Shown: positions 35,274-43,048 of the stretch, in pieces
Layout of the letters: the number at the start of each line of letters is the position of its first letter
How positions within the stretch are numbered: the first letter of the stretch is position 1
From: Eubacterium sp.
Lineage (GTDB): Bacteria; Bacillota; Clostridia; Lachnospirales; Lachnospiraceae
Length of the DNA: 64,000 bases
Assembly: GCA_016292095.1 (NCBI GenBank)
Contig: JAEFAB010000022.1
Location: 16,528-80,527, forward strand
Direction: 5' to 3'
Program-made: the position numbers and the translations under genes
The notes under the pieces: generated by a model
Told to the model about the DNA's origin: nothing
Databases searched by the model: none
What the model saw: only the letters and a program-made list of their open reading frames with translations

Positions 35274-35654
35274 ATGAACAAAACTCCAAATATGAGCGGA
35301 TTAAAAAACTTTGATAGTATCACAGGAAAAGAACAAGGCACAAAGGGAGGAAAGGCAAGCGGAAAGGCAAGACGTGAAAAGAAATTATTAAAAGATTGTT
35401 TGCAAGGCTTGTTGGATAGTGAAATAACTATTGATAATTTAACTATGACAGGTGCGGAACACATAGCCTTAAAATTATTTGATATTGCTTTAAATTCCAC
35501 AAATGAACATGCTGTCATTAAGGCGTTTACTTTAATTAGGGATACCGTTGGAGAAAAGCCAATAGAAAAAATATCCATGCAAGAAATAGACAAAAATACT
35601 ATTGATGAAGTTGAAGCATTGATTTTAGAAATCCAATCAGAAAAAACTGCATAG
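35274..35654 (+). CDS. Terminase-small-subunit-like / KGG-type hypothetical protein
   Basis: A 126-residue protein starting MNKTPNMSGLKNFDS at 35274, after AGAGGTG. A basic glycine/lysine region (TKGGKASGKARREKKLL) precedes a helical domain with the phrase FTLIRDTVGEKPIEKI, reminiscent of small phage terminase-like proteins that end in GxKP. The resemblance is to short text only. In a satellite, a small terminase would redirect packaging of a helper phage. It is the last gene of the plus-strand operon and is followed by a bidirectional terminator. Confidence 0.55.
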   Translation: MNKTPNMSGLKNFDSITGKEQGTKGGKASGKARREKKLLKDCLQGLLDSEITIDNLTMTGAEHIALKLFDIALNSTNEHAVIKAFTLIRDTVGEKPIEKISMQEIDKNTIDEVEALILEIQSEKTA

Positions 35655-35660
35655 GACACC

Positions 35661-35704
35661 AAAAAGGGACTTGAACATATTAAATGTTGCAAGTCCCCTT
35701 TTTC
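35661..35704. terminator. Bidirectional terminator inside the element
   Basis: AAAAAGGGACTTG (35661-35673) and CAAGTCCCCTTTTT (35690-35703), with extra AACA/TGTT pairing inside, lie between two convergent genes. Confidence 0.88.
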
Positions 35705-35772
35705 ATAATAGAAATATTAAAAAAACAATCCTTAATTGAATATTAGCATATTAGAGAATATAAGAAAAGTAA

Positions 35773-35961
35773 TTATTTATTATTGTCTTTGTCCATAGTT
35801 TCATCAATGGCACGCTTAATAAATCCGTTCACGCTTTCCCCTGTACGCTCTGTATGTTCTTTTATTATTGTGTATTTATCCAATGATACTTCAAGCGGTA
35901 TTCTCTTATAATGTTCTTTTTTGTATTTCTGTGTTGCTCTGTTCTGTGCTTCCGTAGACAT
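35773..35961 (-). CDS. Ribbon-helix-helix (Arc/CopG-like) regulator
   Basis: A 62-residue protein with the RHH pattern: a basic strand (HYKRIPLEVSLDKYTIIKEHTERTG) then a helix ESVNGFIKRAIDETM. Such proteins bind short repeats as dimers. It is transcribed away from the integrase gene. Two identical 12-bp sites in the shared intergenic region, each touching one of the two promoters, are its probable operators, so it should control both itself and integrase. The ATG at 35961 follows GAGAGGTG. Confidence 0.8.
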   Translation of the reverse strand: MSTEAQNRATQKYKKEHYKRIPLEVSLDKYTIIKEHTERTGESVNGFIKRAIDETMDKDNNK

Positions 35962-35986
35962 ATTAGATCACCTCTCTTTTTTAGAA

Positions 35987-36015
35987 ATTATATCAGAAAA
36001 TGTATAAGTGTACAA
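35987..36015 (-). promoter_or_regulatory. RHH gene promoter
   Basis: TTGTAC (36010-36015), 17 bp, TATAAT (35987-35992) on the minus strand. The -35 and spacer are overlapped by operator copy 1 (36003-36014). Confidence 0.78.
36003..36014 (+). promoter_or_regulatory. RHH operator copy 1
   Basis: TATAAGTGTACA, identical to 36051-36062, covers the -35 side of the RHH promoter. Confidence 0.65.
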
Positions 36016-36022
36016 ATAGTAA

Positions 36023-36051
36023 TTGAATGAAGCGAGTATATGTTATATAAT
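36023..36051 (+). promoter_or_regulatory. Integrase promoter
   Basis: TTGAAT (36023-36028), 17 bp, TATAAT (36046-36051), about 30 bp before the integrase start. Confidence 0.78.
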
Positions 36052-36062
36052 ATAAGTGTACA
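36051..36062 (+). promoter_or_regulatory. RHH operator copy 2
   Basis: TATAAGTGTACA begins in the last base of the integrase -10 box and covers the start site. It lies 48 bp from copy 1. Confidence 0.65.
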
Positions 36063-36081
36063 CAGGAAAGGAGGAATTATC

Positions 36082-37197
36082 ATGGCAAGGACAAAAAGAT
36101 ACAATGGTTATTTAAGAAAATCATTCTTATTTGAGGGAAAACGAATTTACGTTTATGCAAAAACTAAAGAGGAATTATTAAGCAAAGAACTTGAGAAAAG
36201 GCAGGAATTGGAACAGGGCGAACAGAACTTATACAATCCTACTCTTAACGCCTACTACCACCACTACACAGAGGTTAGGCGTAAACAGGTTAGGGAAAGC
36301 ACAATCAGAGGTCAAAAATGCCAATTTGAGAATATTTCAAATGTTGTAATGGCAAATAACCGAACTTTTGGAGAAATGCGTATTAAAGACATTACAAGAC
36401 GTGATATTGAATACACAAGACAATCTTTACTCGATGCAGGAAAAACACCACAAAATTTGAATATCTGCTACTCCCATCTTAACAGCGTTTTTAATAGTGC
36501 TGTAATTGATGAAACAATCATAAAAAATCCATGTAAGGCATTAAAGAAACTGAAAAGGGATGTACCACCAATAACAGAAACACGCCACAGGGCATTGAGC
36601 ATTGAAGAAACTGTGAAATTCTTTGAAGTTGCAGAAACCCGAAACAGTTTTTACATCAATGCTTTTAAAATGATGATACAAACAGGTTTGAGAGTTGGAG
36701 AGTTGGGAGCATTAAAGCGTGGCGATATTGACAGAATAAACAGATTTATTTACATACGCCATACCATTTCAAGAACGGAAACAGGCTCATATTATGTACA
36801 GGATGATGCAAAGACTATGAGCGGAATAAGAGATATTCCACTATCAGACGATATATTGAAAACAATTAGATCACAGGAAAACTTGAATAGAATAATATTC
36901 GGCTTTAATTATGGAGATTTACTCTTTACATCTATCGAAGGTGAAATATTAAGAGAATACGCCTTAAACAGAGAGATAAAAAGAATTTGCAAGCAGGCGG
37001 ACATTGAATACTTTACCTGTCACGCATTCAGAAACACTTTCGCAACTCGATTTATTGAGCAACGCCCACAGGACTATAAAATTCTTTCTGAAATATTAGG
37101 ACATAAAGATGTATCAATTACATTGAATTTGTATACTCATGTAATGACAGAAAACAAAGTAAACGCCATGAACGATTTACAGATAAAAATTAGTTAA
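36082..37197 (+). CDS. int: Tyrosine integrase of the element
   Basis: A site-specific recombinase of 371 residues. N-terminal arm-binding domain (about 1-50, starting ARTKRYNGYLRKSFLF), SAM-like core-binding domain (about 60-160), catalytic domain (about 185-365) with Arg in TGLRVGELGAL, Lys in DDAKTMSGIRDIPL, HAFRNTFATR, GHKDVSITLN and the Tyr of LYTHVM. The set is complete, so it should be active. I choose the ATG at 36082, seven bases after AAAGGAGG. The arm repeats start exactly at its stop codon, 75 bp before the right att repeat. Confidence 0.95.
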   Translation: MARTKRYNGYLRKSFLFEGKRIYVYAKTKEELLSKELEKRQELEQGEQNLYNPTLNAYYHHYTEVRRKQVRESTIRGQKCQFENISNVVMANNRTFGEMRIKDITRRDIEYTRQSLLDAGKTPQNLNICYSHLNSVFNSAVIDETIIKNPCKALKKLKRDVPPITETRHRALSIEETVKFFEVAETRNSFYINAFKMMIQTGLRVGELGALKRGDIDRINRFIYIRHTISRTETGSYYVQDDAKTMSGIRDIPLSDDILKTIRSQENLNRIIFGFNYGDLLFTSIEGEILREYALNREIKRICKQADIEYFTCHAFRNTFATRFIEQRPQDYKILSEILGHKDVSITLNLYTHVMTENKVNAMNDLQIKIS

Positions 37198-37232
37198 TTC
37201 CTGTACTTATGGGGTACAAAATGGGGTAAAAG
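37195..37232 (+). repeat. Right arm-type repeat cluster
   Basis: Two 12-bp units (ATGGGGTACAAA at 37209, ATGGGGTAAAAG at 37221), in a stretch identical over 34 bp with the left end. Together with the left cluster they would flank the core site in the excised circle. Confidence 0.8.
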
Positions 37233-37269
37233 TCCTTGAAACGCCGATAAATAAAGAATGTGCGGTTTT

Positions 37270-37287
37270 AGTCCCGCCATCCGCATT
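37270..37287 (+). repeat. Right attachment repeat
   Basis: The second copy of AGTCCCGCCATCCGCATT. Only the last 18 bp of the tRNA are repeated here, so it is an att remnant and not a second tRNA gene. Confidence 0.92.
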
Positions 37288-37320
37288 ATTTTTTTTGCCT
37301 AAAAACAGTATGCAATAAAA

Positions 37321-37354
37321 AAATGTACCAATCTTGAGTATTGGTACATTTTTT
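37321..37354. terminator. Terminator of the zinc-ribbon gene
   Basis: A perfect 12-bp stem (AAATGTACCAAT with ATTGGTACATTT), 7-nt loop, T-runs on both strands. It ends the minus-strand gene and could also stop transcripts leaving the element. Confidence 0.9.
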
Positions 37355-37359
37355 TGTGT

Positions 37360-38841
37360 TTATTTAAAATGGTAACTTCCATCACTGCCGGATACCTTGT
37401 GGCAACTTCCGTCGCTGCAGGATACAGCATATTTCTGGCTCTCACTTCCATCCTCTAAGGAATAAGTGATGATATAGTAATCCTCTTTATCAATTTCTGC
37501 TACTTCATTAAATGTGAAGTTTGCAACTTTTCCGTCTTCGTATTCATTGTACTCATCCAAGTCTCCGTATTTTGCCTTCACATTCTTAACCGCTGTGTCA
37601 TAAGTACAATCATACTTTGGAGTATAGTCATAAACGCGATCCACTACTTCACTTGGAATACCGTTTTCATTGATTGCAACAAATCGATAGAGATTATTGC
37701 CGCGTTCAAATTCAATCGGTTTTTTATACTTCTTAGAGTTCTTTGTCGGTGTACTGCCGTCTGTTGTATAGTAAATCGTACATCCTTTTTCAGCAGTCGC
37801 CTCAATTTTCTTCATTTCACGATAAGAACCGCTTTCAATGGAAATTTCCGGTTCATCTACATGGATAAAGGAAATGGTATAGGTGTAAATCTGTTCTTTG
37901 CTGGACACGCCGTGTTTATCAATCGAACAGGTACGAATAGTATAACTGCCCTCTTTCTTTAATTTAATCGGACCATCATACTCGATCTTAGTATCACTTT
38001 CCGTAACATCACTACCATCTTTTGTGTAATAGATTTTTACATCATCATCTGCTACCAGTTCCAATGTAATCTTTGTATTGTAAGTACCGGAGTCCGGTGT
38101 AGCAACCGGAATGGTTCCAACATACTTGTCCAGTTCTGTTCGAACTGAAGGTGGTGCAGACGCCTTCAATACATCAATCTTTGATTCCATATCATGATTT
38201 TGATATAGCACATACAAATCTTTATAATACTGAACTTCTGTGTTGTCCAACTCAATCAGTTTTTCCAGAAACTCAATTTTTTCCTTATAGTCCGCTGCCG
38301 TCATCACATCAATATTGTAAAGCAGGGAATAAACTTCCAACTGCTGTTCACTGGTTACCGCATTTCTTGCAGCTTCAATAAATCTTGTTCTTGCATTGGA
38401 ATAATCTTCCTGGCTGTAATAGTTACGGCCTTCTTTAATATATTTCTGATACTTGCTCTTCATCTCGTTTTCACGATACAGATAAGTTCCTGTAACAGAC
38501 AGTAAAACAGCGGCAATTGCCACTAAAATAACAGTAAAGGTTGTCTTTTTACTGTTTTTCTTCTTGTTTTCACTATCCATATTCTTTTTAATCTTTTTAT
38601 TTGTTTTACTCTGCGGTTTTTTCAAATTCGCATTCGCATTTGTCTTTTTCTTATAATTATTAAGATTTCTTCCCTTGTATTCATCCACTAATTCATCATC
38701 CAAATCAATGCCTTCAACGATAGATGTTTTGTCATTGATCCTTCCCTTTTTGCCACTGGCATAGGATGCAATCTTGACACCACAATGAGGGCATACGGAC
38801 ATGGATTCACGGATCGGTTTTCCACACTTTGGACAAATCAT
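37360..38841 (-). CDS. Zinc-ribbon membrane protein with chitobiase-like C-terminal domains
   Basis: A 493-residue protein of unknown role. N-terminal zinc ribbon (CPKCGK...CPHCG, residues about 3-25), a long basic, Asn/Lys-rich linker, one membrane segment (about 100-120), a TPR-like helical region (about 130-225), then two CHB_HEX_C-type beta domains (about 240-320 and 325-395, with IYYTKDGSDVTES and IYYTTDGSTPTKNS) and a final domain. The zinc ribbon is therefore inside and the beta domains outside. I use the ATG at 38841, not the TTG three codons earlier, which crowds the AGGAAGG site. Confidence 0.8.
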   Translation of the reverse strand: MICPKCGKPIRESMSVCPHCGVKIASYASGKKGRINDKTSIVEGIDLDDELVDEYKGRNLNNYKKKTNANANLKKPQSKTNKKIKKNMDSENKKKNSKKTTFTVILVAIAAVLLSVTGTYLYRENEMKSKYQKYIKEGRNYYSQEDYSNARTRFIEAARNAVTSEQQLEVYSLLYNIDVMTAADYKEKIEFLEKLIELDNTEVQYYKDLYVLYQNHDMESKIDVLKASAPPSVRTELDKYVGTIPVATPDSGTYNTKITLELVADDDVKIYYTKDGSDVTESDTKIEYDGPIKLKKEGSYTIRTCSIDKHGVSSKEQIYTYTISFIHVDEPEISIESGSYREMKKIEATAEKGCTIYYTTDGSTPTKNSKKYKKPIEFERGNNLYRFVAINENGIPSEVVDRVYDYTPKYDCTYDTAVKNVKAKYGDLDEYNEYEDGKVANFTFNEVAEIDKEDYYIITYSLEDGSESQKYAVSCSDGSCHKVSGSDGSYHFK

Positions 38842-38877
38842 ATTATTCAACCTTCCTTACTGAAATTTCTACGCTTG

Positions 38878-38906
38878 AATATATCATATTCTAGTCATTT
38901 TTACAA
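38878..38906 (-). promoter_or_regulatory. Promoter of the zinc-ribbon gene
   Basis: TTGTAA (38901-38906), 17 bp, TATATT (38878-38883) on the minus strand; the -35 is inside the last codons of queH. Confidence 0.65.
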
Positions 38907-39523
38907 ACAGCTGTATTTCTTTTCGAGAAAATACATCCACAATAGTGCTGTCGATATAAATTGTATTCTTTTGATAATTCAATGGAACGCTTATATCCGT
39001 CTTTCTTTTTGAAATCCGAGAACAGATAATGAATTCCATAATCGTGTTGTAAATCAGCACCGATTTCATTTAATTTTTTCGCATTCTTCAACGGACTGAT
39101 CGACAACGTTGTTGTAAAATAATCATACTTTCCAATCAAAGCTTTTTCCGCCGTCTGCTCCAGTCGAAGTTTATAGCATTCAAAACAACGCTTTCCACCT
39201 TCTTCACAGGCTTCCAGGCCATGTGCAATCTCATAAAATTCCTCCGGATTATATTCTTCAATAATCACATTAATCGGATTCGGAAATTCTTTTTCTTTCA
39301 CGAGACGAAGTAATTCAAATGCACGTTGTTGATATTCATCTTTTGAGGAAATATTCGGATTATAGAAATAGACATCAATCAGGAAATATTCTGAAAGATA
39401 TTCCAATACATAACTACTGCATGGTGCACAACAAGCATGAAGAAGAAGTCTTGGCTTTTTCTCCTCTTTCTCAATCTGTTTTAACTTCATTTCCAATACT
39501 TTTTGATAATTAATCTTGTACAT
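38891..39523 (-). CDS. queH: Epoxyqueuosine reductase QueH
   Basis: QueH reduces epoxyqueuosine to queuosine at tRNA position 34 and is the B12-independent replacement for QueG. The 210-residue protein has the DUF208 pattern: LLLHACCAPCSSYVLEYL with its paired cysteines, YFYNPNIS, RCFECYKLRLEQTA (second Cys pair), TTLSISPLKN and YCGCIFS. These cysteines hold the Fe-S cluster and adjacent metal. The other queuosine genes are not in the window. The start at 39523 is the only sensible ATG. Confidence 0.94.
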   Translation of the reverse strand: MYKINYQKVLEMKLKQIEKEEKKPRLLLHACCAPCSSYVLEYLSEYFLIDVYFYNPNISSKDEYQQRAFELLRLVKEKEFPNPINVIIEEYNPEEFYEIAHGLEACEEGGKRCFECYKLRLEQTAEKALIGKYDYFTTTLSISPLKNAKKLNEIGADLQHDYGIHYLFSDFKKKDGYKRSIELSKEYNLYRQHYCGCIFSKRNTAVCKND

Positions 39524-39594
39524 GTCTTTTCTCCGAATGTTAATTGTTTGAAGTTTCTATACTGAAAATTGTCACGAGCGTTTCAACGCAAAGA

Positions 39595-39623
39595 CTGTTG
39601 CGCTGGAAAACCAAACGCAACAG
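39595..39623 (-). terminator. Hairpin between the NUDIX gene and queH
   Basis: CTGTTGCG and CGCAACAG pair with a 13-nt loop, about 20 bp after the NUDIX stop. The following minus-strand bases (TCTTTGCG) form only a poor U-tract, so termination would be partial. Confidence 0.45.
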
Positions 39624-39642
39624 CCTTCTACTACGTCTACTT

Positions 39643-40074
39643 TTACTTACCTTTTTTATTTAATTCCAAATACTTCTGGTAAGCTTTTTTTAAGATCATT
39701 TTTTCATTTGGGAATTTCAGTAAATGAATGGCTTCAATATATCTGTAATATCCCGAATGCATAAAATACTCTTCTCGCTGTGGTTTACTGAAATAGTTTT
39801 CGGAAGTCATTAAATACCAATGAACTTCTTTTTCTACCACATTCCTTGGAATGTTGAAGGAATATTCACTTTTACCAACATATTCAATAATCTTCGCCTT
39901 TACTCCAGTTTCTTCTCGTACCTCTCTTAACGCCGTTTGTTCATGTGTTTCACCGGCTTCCACAGTGCCTTTTGGTAAAACCCATCCTTCATATCTGTTT
40001 CGACAATTTTTGTATAGCAGTAAAATCTTGCCACGAAATATAACCACACCGCCACAACTAACCGCTTTTTCCAT
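39643..40074 (-). CDS. NUDIX hydrolase
   Basis: A 143-residue Nudix protein that hydrolyses a nucleoside-diphosphate-linked compound. The Nudix box is complete (GTVEAGETHEQTALREVREETGV, split here as GTVEAGE, then REVREETG), giving the metal-binding glutamates. The rest resembles the Ap4A/diadenosine hydrolase branch only loosely, so the substrate is open. GGAGG lies upstream of the ATG at 40074. It has its own promoter; the next gene on the left is queH, and a link between the two is not apparent. Confidence 0.9.
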   Translation of the reverse strand: MEKAVSCGGVVIFRGKILLLYKNCRNRYEGWVLPKGTVEAGETHEQTALREVREETGVKAKIIEYVGKSEYSFNIPRNVVEKEVHWYLMTSENYFSKPQREEYFMHSGYYRYIEAIHLLKFPNEKMILKKAYQKYLELNKKGK

Positions 40075-40139
40075 AGCGATTCCTCCTGTTCCAACGTGTG
40101 CCGCACTATCACGGATTTTCGTTACTATTCATTGGTTTA

Positions 40140-40168
40140 AGTATACAAAAATAACCAGCATAATGCAA
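40140..40168 (-). promoter_or_regulatory. Promoter of the NUDIX gene
   Basis: TTGCAT (40163-40168), 17 bp, TATACT (40140-40145) on the minus strand. It lies just after the PBP gene stop. Confidence 0.65.
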
Positions 40169-40182
40169 GGAAACGATTCAGG

Positions 40183-41676
40183 TTAATTAAAATAGCGGTC
40201 AAAAACCTTCTTTGCACATTCCTTGGCAGACCCTTCGGAGTCATTAATATTTTCTAAAACTACGGCAATTGCCAGTTTCTTTCCACCTTTTTTCGCAAAT
40301 CCAACAAACCAGGAATTTACTTTTCCGTCTCCGGAAGAACTTAAATCAGCAGTTCCCGTCTTTCCGTAGGCTTTGTATTCACTGTTTGCAAAAATCTTTG
40401 CAGTACCATATTCACATACAGCACCCATATATTTGCTCAGCTGCTTTGCTTCTTTCTTTGTCATCAACGTTTTTGCTTCCGACTGTGATGCATCCTGAAC
40501 AACATCTCCGTCATCTGTCATCACCTGAGAAATCAAATAAGGTTTCATCATAACCCCATCATTGGCAATGGCTGAAGCAATTAATACCATCTGTGCCGGA
40601 GAAACCAACACATCCTGCTGTCCGATGCTGGACTCCGCTACATAATAATCATTATATTTTTCTGATTTTTCATCCAGTTCAAAACTTCCGCTCTTCACAT
40701 AAGAAGTTGTACTGGTTTTTAAATCAGCAATTGGCAAAGGATTGTTAAACAGCAAATCTTCTGCCGTCTGATTAAAGATATCTGTATCAATTTCAAGCCC
40801 CATGGAAGCAAAAGCACCATTACAGGAATTTGCAAATGCCTCTTCCAGGGTTTCATTTCCATGAACGGTTCCGTGATAACATTCCAATTGAAAATGATCA
40901 AAGGACTTTGTTCCGTTACACTGGAAATTGTAATTCTTATAATCACTGTTCTGGCGCATATATGCCAGCGTTGTAACAATCTTAAACACAGACCCCGGCA
41001 TGTATCGTCCCTGGGTAGAACGGTTCATAAACGGAGCATCCGCTTTCTTGTTTAATTTCTTCCAGTTTTCTTCCAGATTTTCCGGGTTATAAGACGGTTT
41101 TGATGCCGATACATAAATTGCTCCGGTATCCGGATCCATAACGATAATTCCGCCTTTAAAATCCCCCAGGGAATTATAAGCGGTTTTCTGCAAATCTACA
41201 TCCAAAGTGGTTTGAATATTGCATCCGTGAAGGACTTTGCCGGTAAAATCATCTTCAATCTGTTTCAAAGCATTATTCTTCGGCATAACCAAATCATAAT
41301 TGCAAACATCTTCCAAACCGGTAAACCCTTTGGTTGTATATCCAATCACCTGAGCAAATACTTTTCCGTATGGGTATCTTCTCGCGTCGTCTTCAAAATC
41401 ATCATCGGTACCATTGGTGTCGGTGTAAGCAAGTTCTTCTCCATCCTTGGCAAGAATCGATCCTCGAACGACTTTCTTTGCCTGTTCTTTAATTCTTCCG
41501 TTCTGAGAGCTAGATATAACTGTCGGTGCATCTTTTAAAACAAAATGCACATAATATCCAAGCATAAAAACGAAAATCAAGGAGAAAATAATTGTAGTTA
41601 CAAGAGTTTGTTTATTTAGTCGTCTTTCTTCTTTTCGCTTTTGTTTAATATCTTTCTTGTAATTCTGTCGAGACAT
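40183..41676 (-). CDS. Class B penicillin-binding protein
   Basis: A 497-residue DD-transpeptidase that cross-links peptidoglycan. A short cytoplasmic basic tail and membrane anchor (about 25-47) precede a small dimerisation region (about 65-150) and the transpeptidase domain, with Ser229-x-x-Lys (SVFK), SCN at 284-286 and KTGTADLS near 440. There are no PASTA repeats. It overlaps the SEDS gene upstream by 32 bp, so the two form a glycosyltransferase-transpeptidase pair. Whether it serves elongation, division or sporulation cannot be told; it is not in a dcw or mre cluster. Confidence 0.94.
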   Translation of the reverse strand: MSRQNYKKDIKQKRKEERRLNKQTLVTTIIFSLIFVFMLGYYVHFVLKDAPTVISSSQNGRIKEQAKKVVRGSILAKDGEELAYTDTNGTDDDFEDDARRYPYGKVFAQVIGYTTKGFTGLEDVCNYDLVMPKNNALKQIEDDFTGKVLHGCNIQTTLDVDLQKTAYNSLGDFKGGIIVMDPDTGAIYVSASKPSYNPENLEENWKKLNKKADAPFMNRSTQGRYMPGSVFKIVTTLAYMRQNSDYKNYNFQCNGTKSFDHFQLECYHGTVHGNETLEEAFANSCNGAFASMGLEIDTDIFNQTAEDLLFNNPLPIADLKTSTTSYVKSGSFELDEKSEKYNDYYVAESSIGQQDVLVSPAQMVLIASAIANDGVMMKPYLISQVMTDDGDVVQDASQSEAKTLMTKKEAKQLSKYMGAVCEYGTAKIFANSEYKAYGKTGTADLSSSGDGKVNSWFVGFAKKGGKKLAIAVVLENINDSEGSAKECAKKVFDRYFN

Positions 41677-43033
41677 AACGTTCTCCTTTCATTGTTTTTT
41701 TACGTTGCTTTGGTGTCTTTTTCTTACTTCCAACAATAGCCAACCCCTGAATAATGGAAAAAACTAACAGAGTGCTGACAATGGAACTTCTACCACTACT
41801 GATTAGCGGAAGAGTTACACCGGTAGATGGAATCATATTGATTGCACCACCAACGGTCAGGATCACCTGAATTGCATATCCAACCCCTAATCCTACACAT
41901 ACAAGACGATTAAAGGTACTTTCCTGCTCCATTCCTGTGGCTAAAAATTCAATAAAGCAGCTTAGGCAGACCAAAATTAAAAGTCCGGCAAAAATTGCAC
42001 CGAATTCTTCCCCGATTGCGGAAAAAATAAAGTCGTTTTCTACTAAAGGAACTTTTTTGGGAAACCCTTGATATAAACCGGTTCCGGATAATCCTCCGCT
42101 CCCTAAAGCAAATAAGGACTGTGCCACCTGAAGACTGGATCCATTAACGGTTTCTTCCGCCAGAGGATTCTGCCATACTTGCACACGGACCTGAACATGT
42201 CGGAACAGATGGTAGGCAATATAAGATGCCACCGCCATTCCACCGCCTCCTAAAAACAAATAGATCGATTTTCTGGAAGCAACATAGACCATAAACAGAT
42301 ACATTGTGAAGAAAATCAAGGCACTTCCCAAATCTGTGGAGAATACAAGAATAATTACATATAATCCTGCAAAAATTGCAGAGATAAACACCTGTTTCAA
42401 TTTTGCAGTTTCCCCTAAAACCGCTGCAATAAAAAATACAAATATAATCTTTACAAATTCAGATGGCTGAATTCGAACACCGCCAATGGTGATATAGAGT
42501 CTGGCACCATTAATCATCGGTCCCAGAATAATTACAGTCACTAATAATCCGATTCCAACAAAACAATACACCCAGGTGAGATTTTTCCACATCTGAAATT
42601 TACTCATCAAATACGGTACTACCAGAGAAAGCATCGTTACGATGGATACAATAATAAACTGGGTAATACTTCTTTGCATTCCGAGTCGTGCCAAAATAAT
42701 AAATCCGATTGTCAAAAGCATACACATATTGCTTAAAATCGCTTTATTAATGTTTGGATAAATAATCGGGAACACCCCTAAAACAATAATCAGATAACAA
42801 AGCTGTACTCCTCCTAAGAGAATTACATTGATTTCTGACGTATCCGTCTGATTCATGTACACCACAAAAATTCCCAATAAATATGTTAGAAAAATTGCTG
42901 CATTCTGTCTCTGAAAAATTCCTGCTTTATCCTCCGGTCGCTTATGCCGCAGTGCACTAAAAGACTCCCACGTGTAAAACAGCATGAGCACAATAAATAA
43001 ATATTTCGATGTTACAATAATAAAAGTTTCCAT
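41645..43033 (-). CDS. SEDS glycosyltransferase (FtsW/RodA/SpoVE family)
   Basis: A polytopic membrane protein of about 462 residues that polymerises lipid II. The family features are the segment GARLYITIGGVRIQPSEFVKI, the GSALIFF region, the extracellular SLFALGSGGLSGTGLYQG stretch and the terminal STGVTLPLISSGRSSIVSTLL. I favour the ATG at 43033, because GGAG lies six bases before it within the longer ORF (43045). The partner PBP overlaps its end. A slightly long N-terminal membrane region distinguishes it from classical RodA. Confidence 0.93.
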   Translation of the reverse strand: METFIIVTSKYLFIVLMLFYTWESFSALRHKRPEDKAGIFQRQNAAIFLTYLLGIFVVYMNQTDTSEINVILLGGVQLCYLIIVLGVFPIIYPNINKAILSNMCMLLTIGFIILARLGMQRSITQFIIVSIVTMLSLVVPYLMSKFQMWKNLTWVYCFVGIGLLVTVIILGPMINGARLYITIGGVRIQPSEFVKIIFVFFIAAVLGETAKLKQVFISAIFAGLYVIILVFSTDLGSALIFFTMYLFMVYVASRKSIYLFLGGGGMAVASYIAYHLFRHVQVRVQVWQNPLAEETVNGSSLQVAQSLFALGSGGLSGTGLYQGFPKKVPLVENDFIFSAIGEEFGAIFAGLLILVCLSCFIEFLATGMEQESTFNRLVCVGLGVGYAIQVILTVGGAINMIPSTGVTLPLISSGRSSIVSTLLVFSIIQGLAIVGSKKKTPKQRKKTMKGERYVSTELQERY

Positions 43034-43048
43034 ATAGTTCTCCATTAA

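Larger units (their letters stand above)
32881..37287 (+). mobile_element. 4.4-kb integrative element in tRNA-Leu
   Basis: The element is bounded by an 18-bp direct repeat of the tRNA 3' end. It encodes an XRE repressor on the minus strand, then plus-strand xis-like, HTH, replication-initiator-like, small membrane and terminase-small-subunit-like genes, then an RHH regulator (minus) and a tyrosine integrase (plus). Integrase arm-type repeats lie near both ends and iteron-like repeats follow the initiator-like gene. No conjugation, capsid or tail genes are present. It could be a phage satellite (PICI-like) or a minimal mobilisable element. Base composition is clearly more A/T-rich than the flanks. 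Confidence 0.88.

Noticed and set aside
32815..37287. Complete prophage or conjugative element
   Set aside because: No capsid, tail, lysis, relaxase or type IV secretion genes; 4.4 kb is too small.
37256..37290. A second tRNA-Leu at the right end of the element
   Set aside because: Only the last 18 bp of the tRNA recur; there is no anticodon arm or 5' half. It is an att remnant.
39524..39642. preQ1 riboswitch before queH
   Set aside because: The hairpin CTGTTGCG/CGCAACAG has neither the preQ1 loop sequence nor the A-rich tail.
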